Positions 1-12,909 of a stretch of 64,000 nucleotides of DNA are shown here, piece by piece. The translations under genes were made by a program, and so were the position numbers. The stretch spans positions 124,001 through 188,000 of the forward strand of contig JAQGDQ010000293.1 of assembly GCA_030141605.1 (NCBI GenBank), given 5' to 3'. This DNA is from Tubiluchus corallicola (taxonomy: Eukaryota > Priapulida > Priapulimorpha > Priapulimorphida > Tubiluchidae). The stretch's first letter is position 1. Each line of letters starts with the position of its first letter. The notes beneath the pieces were generated by a model. The model was not told where the DNA came from and searched no databases. It was given only the letters and a program-made list of their open reading frames with translations.

Positions 1-990
1 GGCACGCCTAAATATTTCCTGCTACTAACAATTTGGCGTTCATTAAGTGATAAAATTTAATCTCATTTATATCCTTAAAATTTGCTACCTGTCCCGAGCC
101 ACATTACTTTAGTTGTGTTCAAAATATTGTCAGTTATCCTGTCAGAAATATTACTGAAGTCATTATTCAAATCAGTTTCAAATCCAGCTAGACAATTTTA
201 GTTTAACATCTCGCTTTCTTTTTGTGTGAAATTTTCTGTTTTTCCGATTTCTAATGTAAGATAGAAGCAATGTTTTGCTTTTATTTTTAATTTGATGTCG
301 TCGATTTTGTTCTTATTGGCTGTTATAATGGTAAATGATTCATGCAAATTAACCAATACATCTTGAACAAACTCGTGCTTTCAGCAGAGATATAGTCTTC
401 TTTTTTAATCTTCTGTTTTAATGACGAATTAAAATGTTGAGAGAGATTGCTAACATTTCTTAAAACAACTGGTCACTCTTCTCAATGAAGCGATGTCTTA
501 ATACCAAGCTTTAATCATAGTAGAATTAAGTAATAGATTTTTAAGTAACAGAATAGCATGTTATTTCTAATGGAATTGCTCAAGCTAAAAGACGAATTGC
601 TTCCGTTCAGTAGAAGAAATTAGCTTTTACTAAATCTACAGTAAAGCTAGTAGGAGAAATGATTTTCTAATTATCTGATCACATAGCTCGAGCAACAGGC
701 GCAATGCCGAACAACTGTGTGACGAAACAGTGCAAGGTAGGGCTGTCAACAAAATTTAATAACGTTTTATGAAGCCATTCAGCTGAAAGTGAGTTACCAT
801 TTGGTTGCTCGGCAGTTTTAATTAAGCCTTTATGACTAATACTTGAGAAGTGAAACGGTGAAATCCAGTCGATTTGAAGGAGGGGACGTGATTGGGTATT
901 ATAGACATCAAGAAGTGTCATTGACTCAGTAAGAAAATTTATTCACCACAGACACCACTAGATGTCACTGCCGGGAAGTTAGACAACCAA
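1..990. other. AT-rich stretch, no gene seen
   Basis: Non-coding-looking AT-rich DNA. The longest open frame, 80 codons on the minus strand at 679-921, has no recognisable domain and no splice context. Nothing else can be supported. Confidence 0.5.
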
Positions 991-994
991 GAAG

Positions 995-1300
995 AACACA
1001 ATTAGAATATTCTCAGCCTTAGTTGAAACTGTATTTCTGTATAACTCTGAGCTCTGGACATTAAAAGCAAATTATAAAGCTGAAATCGATGCGTTTCAAA
1101 GGCGAAATTACAGAAACATTTCTAGTATTAGACGGTCAAAGAAAATTTCAAACAAAGATCTATATGAAAAAAATAAAAGAAGAACCTTGGACAAGAAAAA
1201 TAAAAAGACGCCGTTTAAGATGGATTGGGCATATGCTTAGACTACCTGATGATGTTCTATTCAACAAGCCACAGACCCAGCTAAAAAACCTGCAGGAGGA
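995..1300 (+). pseudogene. LINE endonuclease-reverse transcriptase C-terminal remnant
   Basis: Conceptual translation contains YNSELWTL, then DAFQRRNYRNI, then WTRKIKRRRLRWIGHMLRLPDD. This order is typical of the region after the reverse transcriptase domain in non-LTR elements that encode an endonuclease plus reverse transcriptase. The first part (about 1001-1166) and the second part (from about 1167) are in different frames. The switch falls at a run of seven A at 1167-1173, so the copy carries a frameshift. No catalytic RT motif and no element boundary is visible. It is a dead 3' fragment. The LINE assignment is from remembered family motifs; the clade is not resolved. Confidence 0.65.
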
Positions 1301-1309
1301 CAAATGTTA

Positions 1310-2010
1310 ACATATTTAGATTTTGCACAGAAAGATTTAAACACTTCAGCATTGATCCTTACAAATAAATCCACTTGAGGCATTGCGGCGAGCAGGGAGA
1401 CCTGGCATAGGGAGGTGAGCAGAATAATGTCCCTGGACGTATGATTCATTGGATGACAGCTAGCTGAAGGTGGTTTCCATGGTTTCTACCACAACACAAA
1501 ACGTTCGTTGACACGTGACAGTCAACGCACACGAAGTGATTTGACAACGACCTTTTTTAAATTTCAGCATATCAGAACTTAAAAAGAAATAACACTTTTC
1601 TTTAATTTAGAACTATTTTTGTAGAGGATCAGTATTCTATTTGATTGTTTTGTTCGTTTTGTGGCAGTTTTATTGAGATTGTTTTGCCATGATACCTGTT
1701 CCCATAGGCAGTTTATTTCCCTTCCGGGACAGGACTATTTCCTATTAGATGGTTTCACGTAACTTATTGTCGAGCGACACTTGACCAAACATCGTTATGC
1801 CAGCGGAAACATAGCTTCTTAATATGTAATAACTAACATCCATGGTCGTTGGTCAATCCAAAGTCTGCTCTGAGTGAAATTTACTATTTAGAATCTTATT
1901 TTAGTATTTAGTATAGAGATGTATCGACCTAATCCTACACACATTAAAGGTAACTAAAACACCACTGTTCATATAGTGTTAGGTGAGTCTAGCCAAATGA
2001 TTTCACACAT
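1310..2010. other. No gene or clear repeat seen
   Basis: Mixed-composition DNA with no supported exon, RNA gene or repeat boundary. Confidence 0.4.
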
Positions 2011-2017
2011 CAACATC

Positions 2018-2216
2018 ATTATGATCATTACTGTCATCGTCATTATCATCATCATCATCACTATCACCACCACCACCACCACCACCAACCCCATCACCAC
2101 CATCATCACCATCACCATCATCATCTTCGTCACTACCATCATCATCATTACCATAATCATCATCATCATCATCATCATCAGCACCACCACCATCATCATT
2201 ATTATCGTTGTCATTT
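2018..2216. repeat. Interrupted ATC/CAC trinucleotide microsatellite
   Basis: Imperfect (ATC)n with an inner (CAC)n block. It produces open frames of about 90-105 codons on both strands, all homopolymeric (Ile/Thr or Met/Val), which are repeat translations rather than genes. Confidence 0.9.
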
Positions 2217-2219
2217 TAA

Positions 2220-3860
2220 TCGACATCACTGCTCTGTAACTGCAGGCACTAGACACAGCATGTGGCTCGCCACCACCTCTCATTTACTTCTAAAAAGTTT
2301 TTAGATTTTCATTGGTAATTAGTTAAGAATGAAGAAAAACAGTCGATCCTGCTCAGTTTAGATATCGTGTTTATGTTGGCAGTACCATTACGTTCAGGTA
2401 TGATCCAACATGATGGCCTCAAAAGCTGTGAAGTCTTTTCGTCACTTTCTGAGTTATGCAATTCCATTAGTTGATTATAATAATATAACGGGGTGCGATA
2501 ACCCACTTTTAAGAAACACAAGGGAGTGAATTCGGATGTTGTCACATTACTATATCGATCACTGTTCCTACAGCTCCATATAATTTAGACATACTCTCCA
2601 ATTAGAATAATTAAACTCGCGTGATGTCGCTCGCATTGTTGATTACTGACAGCTCAATTAGCACGCGATGTATGTTGTTTTGTATACGTGACATGCATGT
2701 TTTAGTGCTTCCAGAGATGTGCTATTTGGTTTGCTTGATAGCTATTTCATAGGTCTGTCAATTTCTTGGCACGCAGAAGATGATAGCAATACAGCATTAA
2801 TGCCAAAGTAGTTTGTAATAGTCTCACAGCATACAGAACGCACTGAATGCCACTGTTGACACAGTCACCGGTTCATTGTCGATTGAAATTAGCTCGTGTT
2901 ACTTGTGTAATCACGCGCAGAAGAGGAAAGAATACCGTGACCGTTTTCTTCGTACAAACTGCCAATGATTACGCTTTAGTTTGCCTTTCAACGTTCACTG
3001 AATGAACCTGTCCACTGAGGTTTCCCGAACTGTTGGTAGGCGAAAAGAAAGTGCCACATTGATAGTGGTGATAAGATGAACAAATAAACGATGAGAAGAT
3101 GGTCTCTTGTTCCAAATGTAGATGGGTAACGGTGATGAGGCTGTGGTCAGCGGCGTATTAACCAATAAACTAACTAGGCTATAGTCTATGGCGCCAAAGT
3201 TTATAGGGGTGGCACATTTTAGAAAAAATTCTTATTCTCCTCGGAAAATGTGTATACTTTCATATTCACGTAAATGGTACATTTTATAACACATCACAGG
3301 TAGTTACTGAGCGCTATTTTTATATATAAGTGCCACATAACGGACAGCTGTAAGATAATACACAACAAACAGTTGCGCAGCCTGCTTGAATATAAGCGCT
3401 ATGCAAATACATGTAATTAATAATGACCACATAGAAAGTAGGTTAATAGTGTTTCTAATACACCACAGGTAATTCGTTTAATCAGTTCTTTGTATAAACA
3501 GCCATGAATTTACAAGAGATTTACAGAGATGGGCGGGACAGAATTATCAACCTAGGGCGTCGTAAAGTGATGTTGTCAAATGAAACCCAACAGAAAGGCC
3601 TTGGATGGAGCTTTCTGCTCTGGAAGAAATATTTTGGCACCACCGGAAATGTTGCTAAAGTATGGCCTAAATAGTATCAAATTATCTCGAAGAAAGTAAA
3701 CTAACTAGAAAAAACACCGTTATTTTGTCGAAGATTGGAGCAAATCGTCTTGTTTATTAATAAAGTGACTATGGCTTCTTTGAAATTGCTTGTACAAACT
3801 AAATATCTTGGACAAAACGTTACAGAAAGCCTGAAAGGGATTCATGACAGCTTAACCTAA
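2220..3860. other. No gene seen
   Basis: AT-rich with no supported exon. Around 3148 the motif CAGCGGCGTATTAACCA resembles a hAT-type terminus, but no matching opposite end was found, so no element is called. Confidence 0.4.
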
Positions 3861-3864
3861 AACG

Positions 3865-4336
3865 GCTCTCTACAAGAAAACACTCTCCATAAATAACGGT
3901 TAAAGAATTCACTTTGAAATTTTGTATCACTTATTTGCTGTCTTATTGCACACAGGGTTCTTTTGGCAACAACGCTGTTTAAAACTTGTAAATTTGAAGT
4001 TTAGACGCAACCTTTTTAACGTTAAGTCATTTGAAACACGTGTAGATAAAAATGAGTAAAGTTTGAAAAAAATAATTAAAATGTTTGTTGAATATTTTTC
4101 AACAAATGAGAAAAGTTGAAATTACTTTACTTGTCAATAAAATCAATAATGTGTTTCTTTTTTTGGTGAACCAGTGGTGCACACTGGGATGGTAATACAG
4201 TGACGTTTTATTAGTATTTATTAGTGACGTTATAAATAAAATAATAATTTATTATTTTAAATTATTAAGAATTTTTTTATCCAATTAAGTAGTTTTTGGC
4301 TTGTGCTCTTTTAAAACTTCCCTTTCTTCCTCTTGA
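3865..4336 (+). mobile_element. Family B MITE-like repeat, copy 1 (diverged)
   Basis: Shares ordered blocks with 7795-8242 and with the reverse complement of 35612-36062: ACAAGAAAACA near the start, AAATTTTGTATCACTTA, the diagnostic CAGTGGTGCACACTGGGA at about 4172, AAATTATTAAGAAT, and a CCTTTCTTCC end. The terminal TTAA motifs seen in the 35612 copy have decayed here, so the ends are approximate. No coding capacity. Confidence 0.7.
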
Positions 4337-4482
4337 ACTGATGCGGCAGACGGCTTTGTTTTACCCGCATGGACGTGACGATTGTTATTAAGACGCGATG
4401 CTGTGGTACACTGTTGACTAGTGATCTACAGCAACTGCGCGTGCGCACAGCAAAACTGTGAAAAGGCTTATTGAAGCAAACA
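4336..4482 (+). repeat. Family D dispersed repeat, copy 1
   Basis: About 145 bp closely matching 61852-61986. Shared blocks include GTGGTACACT, CTACAGCAACTGCGC and CAAAACTGTGAAAAGGCTTATT. It follows directly on the family B copy, but the second copy has no family B next to it, so this is a separate family. Its type is unknown. Confidence 0.7.
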
Positions 4483-7400
4483 CTTTACTAGTGCGGTAGC
4501 TATTTAACCTTGAATGCATGAAATAAAAGAACGAAAGTTTTACTTTTATTATCGCTCTCTTTCTGCCTTCCCCAATGAAGACAGTGTGCTTCTTTGTTTT
4601 ATAACTAATAAAACAATAATTAGCTATGGCTTATATGAGAACGTCTGAAAAAACGTGGCAATGCTCTGCCATGGTGACGCAGCATCACGCAGTTCAAAAG
4701 CGATGCTTATTACTGAAGCTGCCGCTATTTCTGCGTTAGCCAGTGTGTTTTTGCTAGGTAATAATACCAAAAGATGGAGCTGGCTGATCTATACAGTTCT
4801 CTCATTACTGCCTGATCCTTTGGGTGCTATTAGTAAGCGGATTATGGGCGTTTCAAATTTGAAATTCGTGCTTACGTCCCTTTTGTCTTTCGTTTTTTGC
4901 GTTGCAGACGGTTGATTAAATTAAGACTTGCGAGCGTGGAACAAAACGCTGCTACAAACAAACGCAGCTTGGCTATAATGTATTGATTGTTATTTGCACG
5001 TTTGTATATACTCAGGACATATGCATTTGCGGTACATTGGACATTTCATAGTAAAAGGCCTGTATAGCCCCAACAGTCACTGAACTTTTTTAACGCATTA
5101 TTAATATTGTTATTAAACAAAATAGACATAAATTAAATAACTTACCTTTTTCTGGCGAATTTCGAACGCATGCGTTGCCGTGAAGAACGCCATGTTTCGC
5201 GTCTTAGATGCCAGTGAGCGAGAATGACGTACGAGGTACAAAAAGCGTCCTTGGCTACCGATTTGTGGTGACCTCGTGACTGTACCTATAATGTCACTCG
5301 TCTCGCACAACAAAAAATTGTGGTTCTTCAAATTTAATACCGCTAACGACGAATTGATAAAAAATTAAAAGACACAAGTTTTACAGTAAGTTTGTAAATA
5401 AAAGAAATTGATATATTCCTAAGGATTGGACTTTAAGTTGTAAAAGCTTATATATAGTGAGGGTTTGGTTTGACTTGGCCCGATCAGACCCAAAAACAGA
5501 GTGAAAATGTGACGGTACAAAATTGATTTGCCCCGCCTCTTATTTCCGGTTGCAAAATTGATTTGCCCCCAGCTCCGTATCTTTCTGTCATACTTTTCTT
5601 AGGCCCACAAGTCACATTCAAGAAACAAAAACCTACAGATCGCAATCATAGGGTCGGATAAATATTCTTTGCAAGACTAGAACAATGACACAACACATAC
5701 GCATTAGTGCTTACAAGGTGTCTTATAAGTTTACACTTTACACTTTACTATACACTTTACTTATTTTTTAACACCCAAAGCAAAATGTTTGAAAATTGGT
5801 ACACATAAACTAAAACCTTGAGCAGTTATTTTAGCTAAATGAGACAAAAATGTGAAAGAAACTACTACATTGGCAAGATTTGCTATTTTTACTACCATTT
5901 TCGGGGACCCCAAGAGCTTGAGAGACCAATCCAATGGCTAGTCAGGTGTCTTGCATTGAAAAAGCCTCTAGCAGCCCATGACGTGTGAGAAAGGGCTGCA
6001 CTTTGTTGAAGAAGCTACGTTGTTAGTAGAGAGAGCATAGTATGGTCCGCGTGGTGTTCTGAACTCAGTCAGACATCGAAGGACGGTCACGCTAGGTTAA
6101 TTTTGCCCCTCGTTCCTAACATCACTGTCATCGCCATAGCAACGGGGTTCTAGTCAAACAATAAATAAAAAGAATTTCCAAAAGCCCTCTTTGATTCAGG
6201 TAAGAGCTTGTCGAGACTGAAGAAAATTTTAACAAGAAGATTAGAAATCAAAAAGTACAGTGACTTTTTTAGTCGCCCTGTACTTGTAGAAATATATTCG
6301 TTTCTCAAAAAAGCAATTGAAACAAAATATAAACGCACAAGCGATGGACTGTTTAGTAAACAAATGTACCTTTCTGCTTTGTTCTTAAAAAAGGTTTCCA
6401 TAACACTGCCAAAGTCAATAGATTTTGCAATTTGAGTTTCTATGCTGGTTTTGCCATTTCTATCAATGGTATCAACGAAAAATCTTTCGCCATTCTACGA
6501 ATATGACGGGCTTCATGTATTTACAATGAATTTATCTGGAGTTTCGTCTATGCAATTATAGATAACTGTTTTTGAGACTCTCAGCTGACAATAGATTTTC
6601 AACCTCAGACAAAGAGTATAACAATTTTCTCATTTTATTTTTAGTAGTACGCAAATTTTGTAGAACAATGCATGTAGGGTTTTTATATTTGATACAATCG
6701 CCATTTAAAGCAGCTGTGCAAACCATAGTAATCCAAATAGCAACAAATAATGGATAAAGATACATGTATACATAAAATTACAAAAACATATCGAGTCTTA
6801 TTTTTATACTTGTTCAATCGTGAGCAACGTGACTCTCCTTGAAGGTGGTACTTGGGACCACACAGGCACAGGAGTTACACTAAATAGCTAAATAAGATGT
6901 TTTCCACCTCAATACTTAACAGTGAAACAGATGCAGAGATAGATACAATGTTTCCTTATATCTTTCGCACAGCATAGTTCTCTAAGCACTACAAAAGAAG
7001 CTTCTAGAACAAGGTGAGAGATGATTATTTGTCTAGTCATCGGCCTAATTTTCTTGAAACTACACACACCATCATCTGAAAATTTTTCCAGAAGAATATA
7101 GAGATAATTATTGTTAATCATGCGAATGTTTAAAAATTTGGAAAAGTCACAACAGCTTGTACACATCGAAGTGCAACAGCATCACATAATAGCAGCTATC
7201 CAAGGGAAGTATCTTGCAAAACTAACGCTGTCCTCACTGAAATCTTCCTGAGTAAAGGCCATCCCTTAGTTTTTTGCTTTGCTTCCTGAAAACCATTATT
7301 TTACAACTACACTATCTACTGTTGTTTTATATTTGAAGTACCTGTACGTCCAGCAGACACAGGGAACTGAGATCTTTTAAGATTAGATTAGATTGGTAAT

Positions 7401-7794
7401 TTTAGGTGGTTCTTATTTGGTAGGCGTACATATGTGTACGCTTTAAGTCCTGCACAATCTATATTGTGTATATATTCAACAATATAATATAACAATAGTA
7501 GAACGAATTGTTTTATTATTATCTAATAACACTGTGACTCAGCATCATAACTTGCCTTGCTTCAGTAGCACTTCTTAAGTTACTCTAATTAAGTTACGAA
7601 TCTCTCTCCAATTACTGTAATTACATTTCAGCATTGTTTACTGCCAATAAAACTGCATTGGCAAGGTCAGTGTCACTGAAGTTCTTCAGTTGAATATACC
7701 TTAGTAGGAATGGTCAAGGTGTCTAATGTCTTTTAGCGTATTTTTAACTTATCCGTGGTATAAATTTTCTGAATCATTGAAAGGGTAATAAAAT
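4483..7794. other. 3.3 kb without a recognised gene
   Basis: Open frames up to 86 codons (for example 4655-4915 +) show no known domain and no conserved splice context. Short direct repeats of TTTACACTTTAC occur at about 5730-5755. Nothing else was supported. Confidence 0.4.
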
Positions 7795-8242
7795 ACCTTT
7801 CATAAATAAAGCTTAAAAAATTCGTCTTTAAATTTTGTGTCACTTACATGTTGTCTTATTACATACTTAGCAGTAACGGTGTATAAAACTTATAAATTTA
7901 ATCACCTGCGTTGACAGTTAGGCGCAGCCATTTTGATGGTAATTATGTCGTTTGAAACAAGTTAGGTAATATCAGAGTATTCGTGACACACGCTTTGCTA
8001 ACTAACCAGGTGTGAATTACTTTATATTCTCAACAAGATTAATAATGTTTTTGGTCAGCCAGTGGTGCACACTGGGACGGTGAATCTGTCAGGTTTTACC
8101 AGTTGGCGCGAACATTTTAAATTACTAAGAATGTTTTTTTCTAGTACATAAATCTTTCAAGCAGGAAAGCGTAATGCTAAGTAATATAATTTTGTATAGA
8201 AAGTTTTTTGCGAATCACTTTAAAATTCCTCTTTCCTTCAAT
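7795..8242 (+). mobile_element. Family B MITE-like repeat, copy 2
   Basis: Same block order as the 3865 copy: AAATTTTGTGTCACTTACATG, a GGCGCAGCCATTTTGA segment shared with the 35612 copy, CAGTGGTGCACACTGGGA at about 8060, GGCGCGAACATTTTAAATTA, and a CCTCTTTCCTTC end. No transposase. Boundaries are inferred by comparing the copies. Confidence 0.75.
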
Positions 8243-8244
8243 AT

Positions 8245-9478
8245 GGTTTTAATGACAAGGGAATGAATGACAGTGATTGCAGTGCAGAGAACAATCAAGC
8301 AGGACTGAATTTACTGAATGTTGCCAAAGTTCGTTTAATATACAACATTAGCATTAACGACTTATACAATACGAGGAATAACGCAACACAGAAATATGCC
8401 ATGGCGTTGACTTCCTTGGTTTCGAACCCAAGATTGCGTGGTTGCAGTTTTCAGTCTCGACCATTCGATCACCTAACTCAAGACCAGTTTCAATAATTCT
8501 ACAACAGATAATCAGATTTAAATGAATTTAACGTCGCTAAATTGAGCTCGTCGGATATTATCCAATCTTGAAAAAATTCGATAATAGTCCCGCAACTTAT
8601 TAGCTGTTTAAATGTACCCAGTATATCACACAGTATACAGTATAGTAACAGTAATAAAGTATACGTGAGTAGCAAAATCATCGCCAATTTCAGTGCCCAT
8701 GGGCTTTATGGGCTGCGGGCCCAATGGCCTCAGCCAGCTGAGGGGCCTCCAGAGATTAAGTGAAATTAATTTACTGTGAAAAGTTACTGCAGCATGAGAG
8801 TTAAAGTAAGCTGAATTATCAGGGCTCAGTTCATTAATATACTGTATAATCTGGACACTGGAATTGCTTTCTTGACCATCATTGAGGTCGCATCTCTCTT
8901 TTTGTTGTGTTAAACTTTCACCCGTCTGTGTGCGCCTAATGTGAGCATTATGTTTGTAATGTATACGCTCAAACCAAAGTAGCGTTCCCATATCTATGTT
9001 AGTTTATTCTGCAAAAATACAAATTTTCTGTAGTCTACAATTACTACATCTACAAATCTACTGAAATAAGTGCTAGAAAATAAGTGCTACAGATTACTAC
9101 GTTACACTAAAAAGCTAAAATGCATACATACATTGTTGGTCCAATATTGAGTCGAGAAGAAGCCAGAATGTCAGAAAAGGTAGCAGTATAATTATAAGTA
9201 AAATTTTAAATGTAACAAAGACGTGTGTACATAACAAGTTCCACCTTGTCAGAGTAGAAAAAGTAGTCTAGCTTGTTGAGCTACAGTCTAATATATTGTG
9301 GCTTCCAATGCATATACTACCTTGAGAAGGGGTAATGGACCAAAACATTTGCACCTGCAACAATTTATAGAAGTTTAATAAACTAATTTGAAGAATCCAA
9401 CATTCATAGTTTTGTTAATTGTCACAATGGGGCCCGGGCCTCACAGTATCTGTAGCCCAGAGGCCTACAAAATTACTG
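8245..9478. other. No gene seen; two GC-rich patches
   Basis: Two short GC-rich patches (about 8690-8755 and 9428-9470), each rich in GGGCC and GGCCTC, sit in AT-rich DNA. They might be ends of a degraded element, but no clean inverted or direct repeat was confirmed. A 121-codon open frame on the minus strand (8626-8991) is unrecognised. Confidence 0.35.
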
Positions 9479-9560
9479 GCAAAGTGATATACTAGCGAAG
9501 TGATACACTGGTGAAATGATGCGCTGGCGAAATGTGAACTGGCGAAGTGATGCACAACTG
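9479..9560 (+). repeat. 16-bp tandem repeat, about 5 units
   Basis: Diverged units of the type GCGAAGTGATACACTG repeat head to tail. One unit is a base short. Confidence 0.75.
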
Positions 9561-9890
9561 CTGTACCATCAACAATGTGGCAAGATTCGCCTTGTCTTGA
9601 AATTTACCATGTAATAAAATAATACCCTGCCATGTTAGTGCAATCACTGCAGAATTTTCAGCAAATTCCCTCCGAGCTAATCATTATCTACATGTAAGCA
9701 AAGCAATTAGAGGTGCTTGTAGCGGTAATGTTTTATTAAAGATGATAACAGACCGTCATTAATCATGCATGCGAGCAGTGTATAAAGTATCGATTTATGA
9801 TCGCGGACGAATTTTTAGGCAAAATTGCTTCCTCGTCGTAGTAAACGTTTAAAACAACACGCAATTTGCTTCTTAACACGAAAAACAATT

Positions 9891-9938
9891 GAACAAACAA
9901 ATAAACAAACTCACAAACAAACAAACAAACAAATAAAT
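9891..9938 (+). repeat. (AAAC/AAAT)n microsatellite
   Basis: Tetranucleotide run of ACAA units with ATAA variants. Confidence 0.85.
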
Positions 9939-10047
9939 ATGATTAATTAGCCAGGTATTAGGGGTTCGTTACACTTTTTTATTGAATTACTAAATGACAT
10001 GTACGTTAAACATACCGTATTTCACTAGCCCATACAATTCACCTAAT

Positions 10048-11062
10048 CCAGGTAATAACGTCACTGGCAAAAAGTAGCGGTAAAAAAGTCACAGAAAAAA
10101 ACTCAAAAGAAAAAAGTCACGGGTAAAAACTCCTAGGAAAAACTCACAGGAAAAAAGTCACGGGAAAAGCTCCTAGGAAAAACTCACAGGAAAAAAGTCA
10201 CGGGTAAAAGCTCCTAGGAAAAACTCACAGTAAAAAAGTCACGGGTAAAGGCTCCTAGGAAAAACTCACAGGAAAAAAGTCACGGGAAAAGCTCCTAGGA
10301 AAAACTCACAGGAAAAAAGTCACGGGTAAAAGCTCCTAGGAAAAACTCACAGGAAAAAAGTCACGGGTAAAGGCTCCTAGGAAAAACTCACAGGAAAAAA
10401 GTCACGGGAAAAGCTCCTAGGAAAAACTCAAAGGAAAAAAAGTCACGGGTAAAAGCTCCTAGGAAAAACTCAAAAGAAAAAAGTCACGGGTAAAAGCTCA
10501 TAGGAAAAACTCAAAGGAAAAAAGTCACGAGTAAAAGCTCTTAGGAAAAACTCACAGGAAAAAAGTCACGGATAAAAGCTCCTAGGATAAACTCACAGTA
10601 AAAAAGTCACGAGTAAAAGCTTATAGGAAAAACTCACAGGAAAAAAGTCACGGGTAAAAGCTCACAGGAAAAAAGTCAGGGGGAAAAAGAAATAACCCTA
10701 GCCCTAATTCTATCCCTAAGCACTAAGATGTTAAACAAAAATGTGATTTCGTTTCCTCATACATGTAATGCCATCATATATAAATAGTGTTGTCAATATG
10801 TAGAAGTCATGTATTGTCAGTGAATAACTGATTTAAAATATTTTGTTTTAGTACTTTAATTATTTATGCCACTTAAACAAATTGTGACTGGCTTGAGTAT
10901 TTTTGTTTGTTTACCTGACTTTCATTCCTGGCCAAAATTGAACTTTTCCGGCAAGCGTATTCCACAAATTAATTATGACTTTTTTCCTGTGATCTATTCC
11001 TAACTAAAATTATGTCTTTTTTCTGTGACTTTTTCTCCCATAACTTTATTGCCGGTCATCCA
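10048..11062 (+). mobile_element. Foldback element with expanded 40-bp minisatellite
   Basis: The left end reads GGCAAAAAGTAGCGGTAAAA then AAGTCACAGAAAAAA. The right end, read on the minus strand, is GGCAATAAAGTTATGGGAGA then AAAAGTCACAGAAAAAAG, so the two ends form an imperfect terminal inverted repeat. Inside the left end is the tandem array (separate entry). After it comes AGAAATAACCCTAGCCCTAA, then about 250 bp of unique sequence and the inverted GACTTTTTTCCTGTGA blocks. A shorter member, in opposite orientation, lies at 20310-20575. No protein is encoded. Superfamily unknown; small bivalve elements with tandem-repeat cores are an analogy only. Confidence 0.6.
10075..10690 (+). repeat. 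40-bp minisatellite, about 15 copies
   Basis: The unit is about 40 bp, combining CTCCTAGGAAAAACTCACAG with GAAAAAAGTCACGGGAAAAG, with 1-2 bp length variants (GGGTAAAAG or GGGAAAAG). Outer units are more diverged than central ones. It is built from the AAAAAGTCAC motif that also makes up the ends of the host element. Confidence 0.9.
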
Positions 11063-11064
11063 CT

Positions 11065-12375
11065 TGACCATGTTGTCAGCAGCTACAACAAAGAGCTGAA
11101 ATGAAGTTCTGGACATTTCACGGTATCAGTCTAGACCAGTACTGAACTTGGCATATGTTAAAAAAGCCATAGATTTAGCGTCATAACCCACATGAGTCTC
11201 ATAGAATTTTGTTTATAAAATATCAACGTAACTTTTATTGTGTACTGTAGTTTTTAATATTTAGGAAATTTTTGAAAAAGTTTTAAAATAGTTTTACACG
11301 TGATTAATAAATGTAATGCTTTCAGCTCCAAATTTTTCGTCTTTACAATGAAGAGAAATATCGCTGATACAGAAAGATAAAAAGAGAAAAAAGAGCAGCT
11401 TAAAACAATTACCAAAAGTTGATTTTATTCCAAAAGTTTAATCCAGCATCGGGAAAGGATCTACAAACCTTCAGTGCTCAACTTGTGTCCGAAATGACTA
11501 CAAGCTAGCGCTAATTTGTACACATGCTAATGTACTTTGAAACTTCAAGTTTGTATAATATATAATCTGCGAGATACCCATGAAGCTAGCCAGATTATAA
11601 CTTAATTCATTTGGAATTTCTTTTTGAACACCTGGTTATGATAGTAAAAATCTTTTATTGGAGGGTATTTTTTCTGACGACCCAAACATTCTTTGGAACG
11701 GACTTTTGTTACGCCCTGTGCATTTTTTTGTAAACCTGTAAGTTTGTACTGCATAGGCCCTCGCCAAGGATAAATCCAGCCCTGGAGAAGATGTTTAGTC
11801 AGTAAACAGTCTATTAATTCAAACATAAACGTGTAGAATTACTTGCTGCATAAGGATCCGATTTGTACAACACACTATTATTATACCACAATTTTCTCGA
11901 AAAATGGAAACTCCAGACTAATTGAATGAACAGCCTCGCTATTATGTTTATTGCCAGACTGAGCATATGCGCTTGCAGTATTTTGATAAGCTAGGCGTGA
12001 TTTCTGCAAACGTCGGCGAGCAATTGTTTGAGACGAGTGGTATTTTTGAAATTAGTTTGCTCCGTTACCATGGAAATGTACTAATAGACTGAATTCGTAT
12101 AATTCCCTCTGCAGATGCCTACAATGGAAACATGCAAACAATTTTCTCTGTCGTTCATTAGCACAAATTTCACCATGGCATCTGCGTTAATGCTGCTTTA
12201 ATTTTTGCGTTCCTGACAGCAGCTGAATGCGAATACATTAAGTTGAATCAACAATCAGCATTATGATTTAGGATGAATAATGCAGGTTTTGAAAAAGGAT
12301 CAGAACCCATGGGAAAGCAAGTACTCTTCACACACACGATCTTAGCGTAACAATAACAGTCACTGTTGTTATTGT
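11065..12375. other. No gene seen
   Basis: No supported exon or RNA gene. A 74-codon frame at 11602-11826 on the minus strand is unrecognised. Confidence 0.4.
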
Positions 12376-12377
12376 AA

Positions 12378-12909
12378 CTGATTATTATTTATTTATTAAA
12401 TCTAGTTTATTTACAAAATAAAATAATTCAAAACCCTCCATTTACAGGGCAAGAGTGCATCAATACATACAAAAATACACTGCATATTAAAACTACGTGT
12501 AAACATAGAAATACATATTATAAACCCACACGCATATCCAGATCCAATTATTATACGATTAATACAAAATTAATATACAATGAATATATGAATTAATACG
12601 CTTTGAAATTTGAAGCTTATTACCTGGTAATTTTGAAACTGTTGCAAAAATTGGTACATGTTGTACGAAACTAGTTTTCTAACTGAGATTTCGTGCACAA
12701 TATCAATATACAGGTGTTCTAAATTTACGGAAGGTAAAACTTTGCATAGAAGATTTAGCGTTGTACGAAATCGAAGGACAATCAAATACTAAGTGTTCGG
12801 GTGTTTGTATATCAGTAAAACACTTACGGTAATTACTATTGGCTAAACCAACTGTATTTAGGAAGGAGTTACAACCTCTGCCATCGCAACTGATTTTTGT
12901 CCCTGTCAT
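12378..12909 (-). pseudogene. Non-LTR retrotransposon 3' end (RT C-terminal zinc region plus tail)
   Basis: On the minus strand, 12909-12703 encodes CDGRGCNSFLN, a run with a lone Cys, then TPEHLVFDCPSI. The pattern of a G-x-G-C-x-S-x-L start followed by TPEHxxFxCP is characteristic of the C-terminal segment of R1/Jockey-like LINE polyproteins. Downstream on the same strand the sequence becomes AT-rich and ends near 12378 in TAAATAAATAATAATCA, a plausible LINE 3' tail. The normal CxxC pair is reduced and the frame stops at 12703, so it is a decayed, 5'-truncated copy. Clade uncertain. Confidence 0.55.

Noticed and set aside
8690-9470. GC-rich patches as ends of one transposon
   Set aside because: No convincing terminal inverted repeat or target duplication could be aligned.
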